Assembly: GCA_964458265.1 (NCBI GenBank)
Contig: CAYWIF010000001.1
Span: 62,001-126,000, forward strand
Direction of reading: 5' to 3'
From: JAGVSR01 sp964458265
GTDB taxonomy: Bacteria; Pseudomonadota; Alphaproteobacteria; Rhizobiales; Hyphomicrobiaceae
Length of the DNA: 64,000 bases
In this document: piece by piece, positions 33,610 through 43,418 of the stretch
How the letters are laid out: every line of letters starts with the position of its first letter
How positions within the stretch are numbered: position 1 is the first letter of the stretch
The notes under the pieces: model-generated
What the model was told of the DNA's origin: nothing
The model's input: the letters and a program-made list of their open reading frames with translations, nothing else
Database searches by the model: none
Position numbers and translations under genes: made by a program

Positions 33610-35797
33610 CGCCACGGCCACGGCCGCCGCCGCCATCGCGGTCGCGGCGCGGCGGACGCTCGGCGGAGAAGACCTCTTCGGGTTCGCCGGGCGCGCGGGG
33701 GATTTCCTGGCCCGTGGCCTGATCGACGATCTTCATGGACAGGCGGACCTTGCCGCGATCGTCGAAGCCCAGGAGCTTGACGAAGACTTCCTGGCCTTCC
33801 TTGACGACTTCGCCGACCGTTTCGGGGCGGCCGTTCGTCAGCTGCGAGATGTGCACGAGGCCATCCTTGGCACCGAAGAAGTTCACGAACGCGCCGAACT
33901 CCATGATCTTGACGACCTTGCCCTTGTAGACTTGGCCGACTTCGGGCTCGGACGTAATGCCCTTGATGCGGGCCAGCGCCTTCTCAATCGACTCGCGGTT
34001 GGCGGAGGCGATCTTGACGGTGCCATCGTCGGAGATGTCGATCTTGGCACCCGATTCCGCGACGATCTCGCGGATGACCGAGCCGCCCGAGCCGATGACT
34101 TCGCGGATCTTGTCGGTCGGAATCTTGATCGTTTCGATGCGCGGCGCGTGTTCGCCCAACTCGTCGCGGGCACCCGTAAGGGCCTTGGCCATCTCGGCCA
34201 GGATGTGCAGCCGGCCCTGGTTCGCCTGCTGCAACGCGACCTTCATGATCTCCTCGGTGATGCCGGTGATCTTGATGTCCATCTGAAGCGCGGTGACACC
34301 GTTTTCGGTGCCGGCGACCTTGAAGTCCATGTCGCCGAGGTGGTCTTCGTCACCCAGGATGTCGGAGAGAACGACGTAGTCGTTGCCTTCCTTGATGAGA
34401 CCCATCGCGATACCCGCGACAGGCGCCTTCAGCGGAACACCGGCATCCATGAGCGCGAGCGACGCGCCGCAGACGGTGGCCATCGACGAAGAGCCGTTCG
34501 ACTCCATGATCTCGGACACGACGCGGAGCGTGTAGGGGAATTCCTCATGCTTGGGCAGCAGGGGACGCACGGCGCGCCATGCCAGCTTGCCGTGGCCGAT
34601 CTCGCGGCGGCCTGGCGAGCCCATGCGGCCCGTTTCGCCGACGGAGAAGGGCGGGAAGTTATAATGCAGCAGGAAGCGCTCCTTACGGGTGCCTTCCAGG
34701 CTGTCGACGTATTGTTCGTCTTCGCCCGTGCCCAGCGTCGCGACCACGAGGGCCTGAGTCTCGCCGCGGGTGAAAAGCGCCGAACCGTGCGCGCGGGGGA
34801 GAACGTGGACTTCTGAAACGATCGGGCGGACGGTCACGAGGTCACGGCCGTCGATGCGCTTTTTGGTCTTGATGACGTCGCCGCGCATGATGTCCATTTC
34901 GAGCGCTTTGAAAGCGTCGCCGAGCAGGACCTTCTCGTTGGGGTCATCGGCAATCGTGATGCCGGCGGCGATTTTTTTCTTGGCCTCGGACACGAGGTCG
35001 TTGCGCTTGCCCTTCTCCTTCGTGGAGAAGGCCGTCTTCAGCGTGTCGCCGGCGATGCCCTTGACCTGATCGTAGTACTTGGCTTTGTCGGCGATCTGGA
35101 TGTCCCAGGGTTCCTTGGCGGCGGTCTCGGCGAGCTTTATGATCGCCTGGATGACGGGCTGGAAATGCTTGTGCCCGAACATGACGGCACCGAGCATGAC
35201 GTCTTCAGGCAGTTCCTTGGCTTCCGACTCGACCATCATCACGGCGTCGTGGGTGCCGGCGACCACGAGGTCGAGGGCACTTTCCGCCATCTCGTCGATC
35301 ATCGGGTTCAGGACAAATTCGCCGCCGATGTAACCAACCTTGGCGGCCGCGATCGGGCCAAGGAAGGGAAGGCCGGAAAGCGTCAGGGCGGCGGATGCCG
35401 CCACCATGCCGAGCACGTCGGAATCATTTTCGAGGTCGTGCGACAGGACGGTAATGACAACCTGGACTTCGTTCTTGAAGCCTTCGACGAAGAGCGGGCG
35501 GATGGGACGGTCGATGAGGCGGGAGACGAGGGTCTCCTTCTCGGAGGGCCGGCCTTCGCGCTTGAAATAGCCGCCAGGGATCTTGCCGGCGGCGTAGGTG
35601 CGTTCCTGGTAGTTCACGGTGAGCGGAAAGAAATCGATGCCGGCTTTGGGCGACTTCGCGCCAACGACGGTTGCGAGAACAGTGGTCTCGCCATACTGGG
35701 CGTAAACGGCGGCGTCGGCCTGGCGGGCCATGTGGCCGGTTTCGAGCTTGAGCTTGCGCCCGCCCCATTCGATCTCGACGCGATGGATATCAAACAT
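33587..35797 (-). CDS. pnp: Polyribonucleotide nucleotidyltransferase (PNPase)
   Basis: PNPase degrades RNA 3' to 5' by phosphorolysis and takes part in the degradosome. The 736 residues show two RNase PH cores, the first with LETGHMARQADAAVYAQYG and the second with GRREIGHGKLAWRAVRP and SSSMATVCGASLALMDAG. A KH domain (about 555-615, DKIREVIGSGGSVIREI) and an S1 domain (about 620-690, GQVYKGKVVKIMEFGAFV) follow, and then an Arg/Gly-rich tail. Start MFDIHRVEIEW is standard. It follows rpsO, the conserved order. Confidence 0.98.
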   Translation of the reverse strand: MFDIHRVEIEWGGRKLKLETGHMARQADAAVYAQYGETTVLATVVGAKSPKAGIDFFPLTVNYQERTYAAGKIPGGYFKREGRPSEKETLVSRLIDRPIRPLFVEGFKNEVQVVITVLSHDLENDSDVLGMVAASAALTLSGLPFLGPIAAAKVGYIGGEFVLNPMIDEMAESALDLVVAGTHDAVMMVESEAKELPEDVMLGAVMFGHKHFQPVIQAIIKLAETAAKEPWDIQIADKAKYYDQVKGIAGDTLKTAFSTKEKGKRNDLVSEAKKKIAAGITIADDPNEKVLLGDAFKALEMDIMRGDVIKTKKRIDGRDLVTVRPIVSEVHVLPRAHGSALFTRGETQALVVATLGTGEDEQYVDSLEGTRKERFLLHYNFPPFSVGETGRMGSPGRREIGHGKLAWRAVRPLLPKHEEFPYTLRVVSEIMESNGSSSMATVCGASLALMDAGVPLKAPVAGIAMGLIKEGNDYVVLSDILGDEDHLGDMDFKVAGTENGVTALQMDIKITGITEEIMKVALQQANQGRLHILAEMAKALTGARDELGEHAPRIETIKIPTDKIREVIGSGGSVIREIVAESGAKIDISDDGTVKIASANRESIEKALARIKGITSEPEVGQVYKGKVVKIMEFGAFVNFFGAKDGLVHISQLTNGRPETVGEVVKEGQEVFVKLLGFDDRGKVRLSMKIVDQATGQEIPRAPGEPEEVFSAERPPRRDRDGGGGRGRGGPRRERD

Positions 35798-35979
35798 TTG
35801 TTCAGCTTTCGTTTCGGTTCTTCGGTCGCTTGTTTGCGCTGCGGTCTTTAGCATGGATGCGGATCGCGCCGAGAAGCGTTTACAGCCCCCGGCGCGATTG
35901 TTTCGTTGAGACAAATCCGGTGCCATCCGAACGATCGCGCGGTGCCTTCAGCCACCATTGGGGCCGTGCGCACTTTGGA

Positions 35980-36261
35980 TCAGCGGCGGATGCCGAGCTT
36001 CTCGATGATGCCCTGGTAGCGCGCTGCGTCCTTGCGCTTCACGTAATCGAGCAACTGACGGCGCTGGCTCACCATTTTTAGGAGGCCGCGACGCGAGTGG
36101 TTGTCTTTCTTGTGCGCCTTGAAGTGTTCGGTCAGCTCGTTGATGCGGTGTGTCAAAACCGCGATCTGGACTTCCGGCGAGCCGGTGTCGTTGGCTTTGG
36201 TGGCGTTGGATTTGATGACCTCGGCCTTCGCCGCCTTGCGGTGGGGTGCTACTTCCGACAT
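35980..36261 (-). CDS. rpsO: 30S ribosomal protein S15
   Basis: S15 binds 16S rRNA and organises the platform of the small subunit. The 93 residues contain the conserved DTGSPEVQIAVLTHRI and the SRRGLLKMVSQRRQLLDYVK blocks. A strong AAAGGAG lies six bases before the ATG. It precedes pnp by 182 bases, and in many bacteria the two are co-transcribed and autoregulated. Confidence 0.98.
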   Translation of the reverse strand: MSEVAPHRKAAKAEVIKSNATKANDTGSPEVQIAVLTHRINELTEHFKAHKKDNHSRRGLLKMVSQRRQLLDYVKRKDAARYQGIIEKLGIRR

Positions 36262-36351
36262 CGGGTGCTCCTTTCAAATTTGGAGTTGTACGAGCCTTCA
36301 TCAGAAGGCCCTTTCGTCGGCCACGGCCGGGATGTCGTCCAGCCGGGTCGC

Positions 36352-36387
36352 AAAAAGCAAGTCGCGGGCCCTCGGAGAGCCCGCGAC
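36352..36387 (-). terminator. Intrinsic terminator after the small secreted gene
   Basis: On the minus strand, GTCGCGGGC and GCCCGCGAC form a perfect nine-base stem with a nine-base loop (36361-36387), followed by TTGCTTTTT. It lies about 70 bases after the stop of the gene at 36455-36745 and before rpsO. The small gene therefore has its own transcript end, and rpsO needs its own promoter or read-through. Confidence 0.85.
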
Positions 36388-36454
36388 GGGGGTCTTATAC
36401 ATGTGGTCCGGGCGGTCGCGAAGCGCTTTTTCGCCGCTTACGAGCCCGTAATTC

Positions 36455-36745
36455 CTACTTCTTGCAGAAGGTCACGGCGGCGCGGCAGGTGATCTGCCCG
36501 CCGTCAGGCTTGCAAGAATACCGATCGGCGACCGAGTAGCCTTCAACCTTGCCGTTGGACAAGAAGCCCGGCCACAGCCCCCAGCTCAGGGCCTGTACGG
36601 TGGTTTCCAGGGCGTACCACTTGGCCCATTCTTCGGAACCAGCGGTGGCGACCGCGCCCTTTTTGACGCAAGCGGCTTCGGCGACCGGCGCACCGAGCGC
36701 AACGGACACGGCCGCAAGCGCGACCAAACTCTGAACAAACTTCAT
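36455..36745 (-). CDS. Small secreted four-cysteine protein, unknown function
   Basis: The 96-residue protein has a clear signal peptide (about 1-24, ending VAEA-ACVKK). The mature part of about 72 residues has four cysteines (ACVKKG, YSCKPDG, ITCRAA and FCKK), enough for two disulfides, and a Trp-rich middle (EEWAKWYALETTVQALSWGLW). GGAG lies eight bases before the ATG. It is inserted between truB and rpsO, an otherwise translation-related block, and ends in its own terminator. No known family was recognised. Confidence 0.7.
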   Translation of the reverse strand: MKFVQSLVALAAVSVALGAPVAEAACVKKGAVATAGSEEWAKWYALETTVQALSWGLWPGFLSNGKVEGYSVADRYSCKPDGGQITCRAAVTFCKK

Positions 36746-36859
36746 CGGAACCACTCCTCAACGCCGTACACATAACGATCGGTGCATTATGGGTGCCGAC
36801 CTAGGGTGGTCAACGCGCGGCGCGCCTGGGTCTGCGATTTTTCGGAAGGAGTGTGGCCG

Positions 36860-37780
36860 TCATCCCAGGTTGAAGACGCGGATGGGGTGTAATGCTCCCT
36901 TTTCCACCTCGCCCAGCGCGACGATGCGTCCGTGACATGTCGCGTACATAAGGCCCGCAAGCACTGGCGCGTCCCGGCCGCGGATCAACACCGCCATGCC
37001 GCGCACAAGTTTCGAGGCGTCGGACGGCGTCACGGTCAATTCGGGCAAACCATGCAGCGGCATTTCAACCGGTCGGAGCGGGCCGTCCGTATCGAACAAG
37101 CGCCCGGCTTCAGCCTCATCTTGCAGTTCGTCCAAACCCCAGGCGGCGCCTTCTTCGAACGGACCGACACGCGTCCGGCGCAACTCAATGACGTGACCGT
37201 AGCAGCCCAGGGCCCGGCCCATGTCGCGGGCAATGGCGCGGACGTAGGTGCCCTTGCCGCAATCGGCTTCGAAGACGGCCGTCTCGGCATCGGGCATCTC
37301 GACTAGGCGAAGATCGTCGATTTGAATGGGGCGCGGTTCGAGGACGACGGATTCTCCGTCGCGGGCCAAATCGTAGGCGCGTTCGCCGTCGATCTTGACG
37401 GCCGAGAAGGCCGGCGGCGTCTGCATGATCTCGCCGATAAAGCTTGGCAGTAGCGTGCGGATTTCAGCTTCGCCCGGCCGCGCGCCGCTTGTGTTCGTGA
37501 TGGCGCCTTCCTTGTCGTCGGTTGCCGTCTCCGCGCCCCATCGCACCACGAAAGCGTAGGATTTCGCACCGTCGACCGCGAAGGAAACTGTCTTGGTCGC
37601 CTCGCCGAAGGCGATAGGGAGGATACCGGTGGCGAGCGGATCAAGCGTTCCGGCGTGACCGGCCTTCTGGGCGTCGAACAGGCGTTTCACGCGGGCGAGC
37701 GCATGCGTGCTCGTCATGCCAAGCGGCTTATCGAGAACGAGCCAGCCGTTGATGGGTTGGCCTTTCTTGCGGCGGGCCAT
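36860..37780 (-). CDS. truB: tRNA pseudouridine(55) synthase
   Basis: TruB makes pseudouridine 55 in the T loop of tRNAs. The 306-residue protein has catalytic Asp47 in GHAGTLDPLATG, the KxxPPAFSAVKIDGERAYDLAR-type region and YVRAIARDMG. The C-terminal PUA-like part ends RIVALGEVEKG. Its ATG lies two bases after the rbfA stop, so rbfA and truB are coupled. Confidence 0.97.
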   Translation of the reverse strand: MARRKKGQPINGWLVLDKPLGMTSTHALARVKRLFDAQKAGHAGTLDPLATGILPIAFGEATKTVSFAVDGAKSYAFVVRWGAETATDDKEGAITNTSGARPGEAEIRTLLPSFIGEIMQTPPAFSAVKIDGERAYDLARDGESVVLEPRPIQIDDLRLVEMPDAETAVFEADCGKGTYVRAIARDMGRALGCYGHVIELRRTRVGPFEEGAAWGLDELQDEAEAGRLFDTDGPLRPVEMPLHGLPELTVTPSDASKLVRGMAVLIRGRDAPVLAGLMYATCHGRIVALGEVEKGALHPIRVFNLG

Positions 37781-37782
37781 GG

Positions 37783-38184
37783 CTATTTCTTCTCGACGTC
37801 GCGGCGGACTTTTTCGGAGTGGAGCAACTCGTCGATGCGGCTCACCTCGTCGAAGGTCTCATCCTCGCGAAAACGGATGTCGGGGGCGTAGCGCAGATCG
37901 AGGGTATGAGCGATCTCGGCGCGGATGAACTTCTTGTGCTTCTCAAGCGCCGCGAGCACCGTTTCGGTGTCCTTGCCGCCGAGCGGCATGACGTACGCGG
38001 TGGCAAGTTTCAGGTCGGGCGAGATACGAACCTCGGTGATCGACACCACGTGCGAGGCCAAGACGTCGTCGTGAATTTCGCCTCGGATCAGGAGTTCGGA
38101 CAGCTTATGGCGGACCATTTCGCCGACGCGCAGCATACGCTGCGACGGACCTTTGCCCGTGGGGGAGGATTTCTTGCGCGACAT
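37783..38184 (-). CDS. rbfA: Ribosome-binding factor A
   Basis: RbfA helps 16S rRNA 5' end processing and 30S maturation, with cold-shock importance. The 133-residue protein has the family segments QRMLRVGEMVRHKLSELL, VSITEVRISPDLKLATAYV and LDLRYAPDIRFREDETFDE. Start MSRKKSSPTGK gives the usual length. It lies between infB and truB in the classical order. Confidence 0.96.
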   Translation of the reverse strand: MSRKKSSPTGKGPSQRMLRVGEMVRHKLSELLIRGEIHDDVLASHVVSITEVRISPDLKLATAYVMPLGGKDTETVLAALEKHKKFIRAEIAHTLDLRYAPDIRFREDETFDEVSRIDELLHSEKVRRDVEKK

Positions 38185-38288
38185 TGCGATTTCGCGGCGG
38201 GATCGAACCGCGCGCGTCCTTGTGAGGGATGACTGAAATGCCGCCGGCATCGCGCACATCCTGCGCGAGGCCGGCGATGCCTTGCAGA

Positions 38289-41045
38289 TTACAGCGAGCG
38301 GGTGACCGTCTCGACGTTGAAGCACTCGATGACGTCGCCTTCGCGCAGGTCGTGGTAGTTGGCGAAGGACATGCCGCATTCCTGACCGGCCGGCACTTCC
38401 TTGACGTCGTCCTTGAAGCGCTTGAGGACCGACAGCGATCCCTCGTGAATAACGACGTTGTCGCGGATCAGGCGAACCTTGCCACCGCGCATGACCTTGC
38501 CTTCGGTGACGCGACAGCCGGCGACCTTGCCGACCTTGGAGATGTTGAACACCTGCAAGACTTCGGCGTTGCCGAGGAAGACTTCGCGGATCGTCGGCGC
38601 GAGCAGACCGGACATGGCGGCCTTCACGTCGTCGAGCAGATCGTAAATGATATTGTAGTAGCGGATCTCAATGCCGGAGGCGTCCGCCGCCTGCTTGGCC
38701 TGCGAGTTGGCGCGAACGTTGAAGCCGATCACGACGGCCTTCGACGCGTTGGCGAGCGCGATGTCGGATTCGGTGATGCCGCCGACGCCCGAGTGGACGA
38801 TGCGTGCTTCGACTTCGTCGGTGCCGAGTTTCTTCAAGGCGCCCATGATGGCTTCGACCGATCCCTGCACGTCGCCCTTGATGAGCAGGTTGAAGTCCTT
38901 CTTTCCGGCTTCCTTCAACTGCTGCATCATCTGCTCGAGCGTGCTCTTGGAGCCGGCGGCTCCGAGCGTCTCGCGGCGCTTGCGGATGCGGTAGTCGGTG
39001 ATTTCGCGGGCGCGCGCCTCGTTTTCCACGACGGCGATCTGGTCGCCGGCTTCGGGGGCGCTATCGAAGCCCAGAATCTCGACCGGCACGGACGGACCGG
39101 CTTCGGGGATGTTCTGGCCCTTATCGTTGATGAGGGCGCGGACACGGCCCCAGGCGCTGCCGGCCACGACAATGTCGCCGACATGCAAGGTGCCGCGCTG
39201 GACGAGGACGGTGCCCACCGGACCGCGGCCGCGTTCGAGCTTGGCTTCGATGACGATGCCTTCAGCCGTGCGGTCAGGGTTCGCTTTCAGGTCGAGGACT
39301 TCGGACTGGAGGTGGATCGCTTCCAACAGCTTGTCGAGGTTGGTGCGCTTCAGCGCCGAGACGGGCACTTCCAGCGTGTCGCCGCCCATGCTTTCGACCA
39401 CGACCTCGTGGCTGAGGAGGTCGGTCTTGACGCGGTTCGGGTCGGACTGCGGCTTGTCGATCTTGTTGATCGCCACGATCATCGGAACGCCTGCGGCCTT
39501 GGCGTGATTGATGGCTTCAACCGTCTGAGGCATGACGCCATCGTCAGCGGCAACCACGAGAACGACGATGTCGGTGACCTTGGCGCCGCGGGCGCGCATG
39601 GCGGTGAACGCGGCGTGGCCCGGCGTGTCGATGAAGGTGATGCGATCGCCCGACGGCAGCGCCACCTGATAGGCGCCGATGTGCTGCGTGATGCCGCCGG
39701 CTTCGCCCGCGACGACGTTGGCTTGACGGATCGCATCGAGCAGCGAGGTTTTGCCGTGGTCGACGTGGCCCATGATGGTGACGACGGGGGCGCGCGCCTG
39801 CAGTTTCTGGTCGTCGTCCTTTTCGCCGATGAACCCGGTTTCGACATCGGATTCGGAAACGCGCTTCACGGTGTGGCCGAATTCCTGGACGATCAGTTCG
39901 GCGGTGTCGGCATCGATCACGTCGGTGATCTTGTGCATCGCGCCTTGCTTCATCAGCAGCTTGATGAGATCGACCGCACGTTCGGCCATTCGGTTGGACA
40001 ATTCCTGAATGGTGATGGCTTCGGGAATGATGACTTCGCGCACGATTTTATCGCGCGGCTGCTGCACGCCCATGGCCTTGAGGCGTTCGCGTTCGCGCTT
40101 GCGCTTCAGCGAGGCCAGCGAGCGCTCGCGCTGATCCTGATCGAAGGCGTTGTTGATGGTGAGCTTGACGCGCTCTTTCTGCGGTTCGGGCGTCGTCTTG
40201 ACCGGGGTACGGACGATCTTGCCGCCGCGCTTGATCACGCGGGTTTCTTCGTCTTCCACCATCTCCGGGCGGGCGCGCGGTTCGCTGCGGATTTCCTTGC
40301 CCTTGGGCGGCTCGATGGGCGCGCGCTCGGCACTGGGTCCGGGACGCGACGAGGGAATGTTGATTTCCTTCGGGCGGCCGCCCTCACGCGGCATGAATGC
40401 GGTGTTGTAGCCCTGGCCCGCGGGACGCGGACCGCGCCCCTCGAAACGGCCACCGGGTCGCGCACCTGATTCGGATCGTGGCGGGGCGCCTTCGCGGCGC
40501 GCGGCAGGCGCTGACGGAGGTGCGGCGGCAGGCGCGCGGGTTTCGCTGGGCGTGGCCGGTGCCGGCTGGGCAGACACTGCGGCGGGAGCGGCGGGCGCTT
40601 CGGCAGTCGGCGCGGACGCGGCGGCGGCTGCGGCAGGCGCGTCGTGACGCTCGGGGCGCGCGGCGTCCTCGATTTCATTTTGTCGGCGCGCTTCGGCGAG
40701 CGCGCGGGCCCGGGCATCGCGTTCCTCAGGACGCAGCGTCCGGCCGGTCTCGGCGCGATCGGGTGTGCGCGGTGCTTCGGCGGCCGGCGCGGACGGAGGC
40801 TTCACCGAAACGGGGGCGGGCGCAGCCGGAGCGGGGGTCTCCGAACCACCGAGTTTGCGGGATTTGCGCTTCTCGACCACGACGGCCTTGGAGCGACCGT
40901 GGCTGAAATTCTGCCGCACGTGGCCGGACTCGACCGTCCGCTGCAGCGACAACGGCTTGCGTGTCCCTGCACCGGCTGTTCCCGACCCTGTGGCGCCGGC
41001 GGCGCCGGGGCGGGTTGTCTTGTCGGTCGTGTCCTTCGTATCCAT
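38289..41045 (-). CDS. infB: Translation initiation factor IF-2
   Basis: IF-2 is the GTPase that recruits initiator tRNA to the 30S subunit. The 918-residue protein starts with a long low-complexity Ala/Pro/Arg/Glu region (about 1-300), normal for alphaproteobacteria. The G domain contains MGHVDHGKTSLLDAI (G1), DTPGHAAFTAMRARG (G3) and NKIDKP (G4), and the C-terminal domains end VTRSL. It lies 21 bases after ylxR. Confidence 0.98.
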   Translation of the reverse strand: MDTKDTTDKTTRPGAAGATGSGTAGAGTRKPLSLQRTVESGHVRQNFSHGRSKAVVVEKRKSRKLGGSETPAPAAPAPVSVKPPSAPAAEAPRTPDRAETGRTLRPEERDARARALAEARRQNEIEDAARPERHDAPAAAAAASAPTAEAPAAPAAVSAQPAPATPSETRAPAAAPPSAPAARREGAPPRSESGARPGGRFEGRGPRPAGQGYNTAFMPREGGRPKEINIPSSRPGPSAERAPIEPPKGKEIRSEPRARPEMVEDEETRVIKRGGKIVRTPVKTTPEPQKERVKLTINNAFDQDQRERSLASLKRKRERERLKAMGVQQPRDKIVREVIIPEAITIQELSNRMAERAVDLIKLLMKQGAMHKITDVIDADTAELIVQEFGHTVKRVSESDVETGFIGEKDDDQKLQARAPVVTIMGHVDHGKTSLLDAIRQANVVAGEAGGITQHIGAYQVALPSGDRITFIDTPGHAAFTAMRARGAKVTDIVVLVVAADDGVMPQTVEAINHAKAAGVPMIVAINKIDKPQSDPNRVKTDLLSHEVVVESMGGDTLEVPVSALKRTNLDKLLEAIHLQSEVLDLKANPDRTAEGIVIEAKLERGRGPVGTVLVQRGTLHVGDIVVAGSAWGRVRALINDKGQNIPEAGPSVPVEILGFDSAPEAGDQIAVVENEARAREITDYRIRKRRETLGAAGSKSTLEQMMQQLKEAGKKDFNLLIKGDVQGSVEAIMGALKKLGTDEVEARIVHSGVGGITESDIALANASKAVVIGFNVRANSQAKQAADASGIEIRYYNIIYDLLDDVKAAMSGLLAPTIREVFLGNAEVLQVFNISKVGKVAGCRVTEGKVMRGGKVRLIRDNVVIHEGSLSVLKRFKDDVKEVPAGQECGMSFANYHDLREGDVIECFNVETVTRSL

Positions 41046-41066
41046 TCGGTCTTTCCGCAGATTTCC

Positions 41067-41741
41067 TCAGGCGTCCGGAGCGGCCGGAATGCCAATTTCT
41101 TCAACCAAAGCAGGCCGGTAGCGCTCCACGCGCCCGGCCTCGCTCAAGAATTTCTCGGTCGCTCCGCCCGGTGTGAGGGCAGCATGTACCACATTTGACC
41201 GGCCGATGGCCAAGCTCATTTGTTCGACTGTAAAAAGTCGCAAAATGCGTGCGTCCCGGAGGTTTGCCCGTGCGACCGCATGGTATTTCCGATCGAGTTT
41301 TTCGGACCCTCCGGCGGACGCATCCCTGGCATGCAACAGGACCGCGACGGGACCCTTAACAATGAGAGCGTCCAGCTTCTCAAACCCTGTCGTGACAAGG
41401 CCGGCCTTGTTGGCAAGTGACAGAGCGTCCAGTGCCCGGCGTTCGAGCAAAGCGCCGACAACCGCCGCCAGGTCATCCGGCACTTTGACAGCGGACTTCA
41501 ATGACCGCGCGAAGACCTTCGCCTTGACCGCCTCTTGGATGCTGGCGGCCACCGCAGTCACCCAGACGCCACGACCCGGCAACTTGCCGGCAGGATCAGC
41601 ATAAAGATTGCCATCCGGCCCTCGGACGAAGCGGATCAGTTGGTCCTTGGGGAGCGACGCTCGCGTTAGCGCGCAAAGACGCAGCGAGCCGTCGCCCGCT
41701 TCGTCCTGTTCAGCATCGATCAACCGACGGCTGCGCGCCAA
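41067..41741 (-). CDS. ylxR: YlxR-type RNA-binding protein (DUF448) with L7Ae-like C-terminus
   Basis: The 224-residue protein has an N-terminal YlxR/DUF448 domain (about 15-95, LRLCALTRASLPKDQLIRFV and LPGRGVWVTA) and a C-terminal L7Ae/L30e-like region (about 100-200, ALDALSLANKAGLVTTGFEK and GPVAVLLHARDAS). Relatives bind RNA and may affect translation or RNase P. The start is TTG, preceded by GGGAG about 11 bases upstream. It sits between nusA and infB, the conserved place. Confidence 0.93.
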   Translation of the reverse strand: MARSRRLIDAEQDEAGDGSLRLCALTRASLPKDQLIRFVRGPDGNLYADPAGKLPGRGVWVTAVAASIQEAVKAKVFARSLKSAVKVPDDLAAVVGALLERRALDALSLANKAGLVTTGFEKLDALIVKGPVAVLLHARDASAGGSEKLDRKYHAVARANLRDARILRLFTVEQMSLAIGRSNVVHAALTPGGATEKFLSEAGRVERYRPALVEEIGIPAAPDA

Positions 41742-41769
41742 GTTTATTTGTCTCCCGCTGCATCGCCGC

Positions 41770-43416
41770 TTAGGCCTGGGTCGAAGCGTCGTCCGCTTCG
41801 GCCCCGGTCTCTGCCTCTGTTTCTTCGGTTTCCTCAGGTGCCACTTCTTCGGCCGTGATCCAGCCTGCGAGGATGCGGGCGGACAAGATCATGTCCTCCG
41901 CGTCCTTGCGGTCGATCTCGAAGCCGTCGAGCACGCCCTTGTGGCGAACGGCCTCGCTGTCCTTGTCCTTCTTGCGCTCGGTCCAGCCGATCAGGTCGTC
42001 GGTTGCGCAATCGGCGAGGTCTTCGAGCGTTTTGATGCCGTTTTCACCAAAGGCGACCATCATAGCCGTTGTGACCCCTTCAACTTCGGCGATCTCGTCG
42101 GCGACGCCCAATTCGCGGCGCTTGGCATCGCGTTCGGCTTCCTGCTGTTCCAGGAATTCGCGGGCGCGCGTCTGGATCTGCTCGGCAGTGCCCTCATCAA
42201 ACCCTTCGATGTTGGCGATTTCCGACAATTCGACGTAGGCGACCTCTTCCACCGACGCGAAGCCTTCCGTGACGAGAAGCTGAGCGATGACCTCGTCGAC
42301 GTCGAGGCTATCCATGAGCAACTGCGTGCGCTCGGTGAATTCCTTCTGGCGGCGTTCGCTTTCTTCCTGCTCGGTCAGGATATCTATATCCCAGCCGGTC
42401 AGCTGGGAGGCGAGACGCACGTTCTGACCGCGGCGGCCGATCGCCAGCGAGAGCTGCGACTCGGGGACAACGACTTCGATGCGGGCGCTATCTTCGTCGA
42501 GCACCACCTTCGACACTTCGGCCGGTGCCAGCGCGTTGACGATGAAGCTCGCCGCATCATTGTTCCACTGAATGATGTCGACCTTCTCGCCCTGCAGTTC
42601 GTTGACGACCGCCTGGACGCGGGCGCCGCGCATACCAACGCAAGCGCCGACGGGATCGATGGAGTTGTCCTTCGAGACGACGGCGATCTTGGCACGGGAG
42701 CCGGGATCGCGGGCCACCGACTTGATCTCGACGACGCCGTCGTAGATTTCAGGCACTTCCTGCGCGAACAGGCGCGCCATGAATTCGGGGCGGGCGCGGG
42801 ACAGGAAAATCTGCGGCCCGCGCTGTTCGCGGCGCACGTCGTAAATGTAAGCGCGGATACGGTCGCCGTATTTGGGCGTTTCGCGCGGAATCATTTCGTC
42901 GCGGCGGATGATGCCTTCGGCACGGCCGAGATCGACGATGACATTGCCGTATTCGGCGCGTTTTACCGTGCCGTTGATGATTTCGCCGATACGATCCTTG
43001 TATTCGCCGAACTGGCGGTCGCGCTCGGCCTCGCGAACCTGCTGCACGATCGTCTGCTTGGCGTTTTGCGCCGCGACGCGGCCGAACTCCAGCGGCGGCA
43101 GGGTTTCGGCGATGCTGTCGCCGATTTGTGCTTCGGGGTTGCGGCGCTGCGCGTCGGCGAGGCGAATCTCGGTGGACTCGTTTTCGACATTCTCGACGAC
43201 CGCGAGCACGCGGGTGAGGCGCGTTTCGCCGGTCTTGGGATCGATCTCGCAGCGGATGTCGTTTTCTGCGCCATAGCGCGATTTCGCCGCTTTCTGGATC
43301 GCGTTTTCCATCGCCTGAATGACGATCTTGCGGTCGATCGACTTTTCACGCGCGACCGAGTCTGCGATCTGCAACAGTTCGAGCCTGTTGGCGCTGATAC
43401 CTGCAATGCCGGCCAT
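41770..43416 (-). CDS. nusA: Transcription termination/antitermination protein NusA
   Basis: NusA modulates pausing, termination and antitermination by RNA polymerase. The 548 residues have an N-terminal RNAP-binding domain, S1 domain (about 135-200, GTVKRAEYGNVIVDLGRAEG), two KH domains (GACVGMRGARVQAVVNEL, LAIGRRGQNVRLASQLTGW) and acidic helix-hairpin-helix repeats at the C-terminus, which ends in an acidic Glu/Ala tail. The ATG is two bases after rimP. Confidence 0.98.
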   Translation of the reverse strand: MAGIAGISANRLELLQIADSVAREKSIDRKIVIQAMENAIQKAAKSRYGAENDIRCEIDPKTGETRLTRVLAVVENVENESTEIRLADAQRRNPEAQIGDSIAETLPPLEFGRVAAQNAKQTIVQQVREAERDRQFGEYKDRIGEIINGTVKRAEYGNVIVDLGRAEGIIRRDEMIPRETPKYGDRIRAYIYDVRREQRGPQIFLSRARPEFMARLFAQEVPEIYDGVVEIKSVARDPGSRAKIAVVSKDNSIDPVGACVGMRGARVQAVVNELQGEKVDIIQWNNDAASFIVNALAPAEVSKVVLDEDSARIEVVVPESQLSLAIGRRGQNVRLASQLTGWDIDILTEQEESERRQKEFTERTQLLMDSLDVDEVIAQLLVTEGFASVEEVAYVELSEIANIEGFDEGTAEQIQTRAREFLEQQEAERDAKRRELGVADEIAEVEGVTTAMMVAFGENGIKTLEDLADCATDDLIGWTERKKDKDSEAVRHKGVLDGFEIDRKDAEDMILSARILAGWITAEEVAPEETEETEAETGAEADDASTQA

Positions 43417-43418
43417 AC

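Noticed and set aside
38229..40469. A 746-codon open frame on the plus strand opposite infB
   Set aside because: It is antisense to clear IF-2 coding sequence and reads as Asp/Val/Ala-rich nonsense, the usual shadow of a high-GC gene. The same holds for long plus-strand frames opposite nusA (41608-43692), pnp (33155-34816) and glnD (61392-62828).
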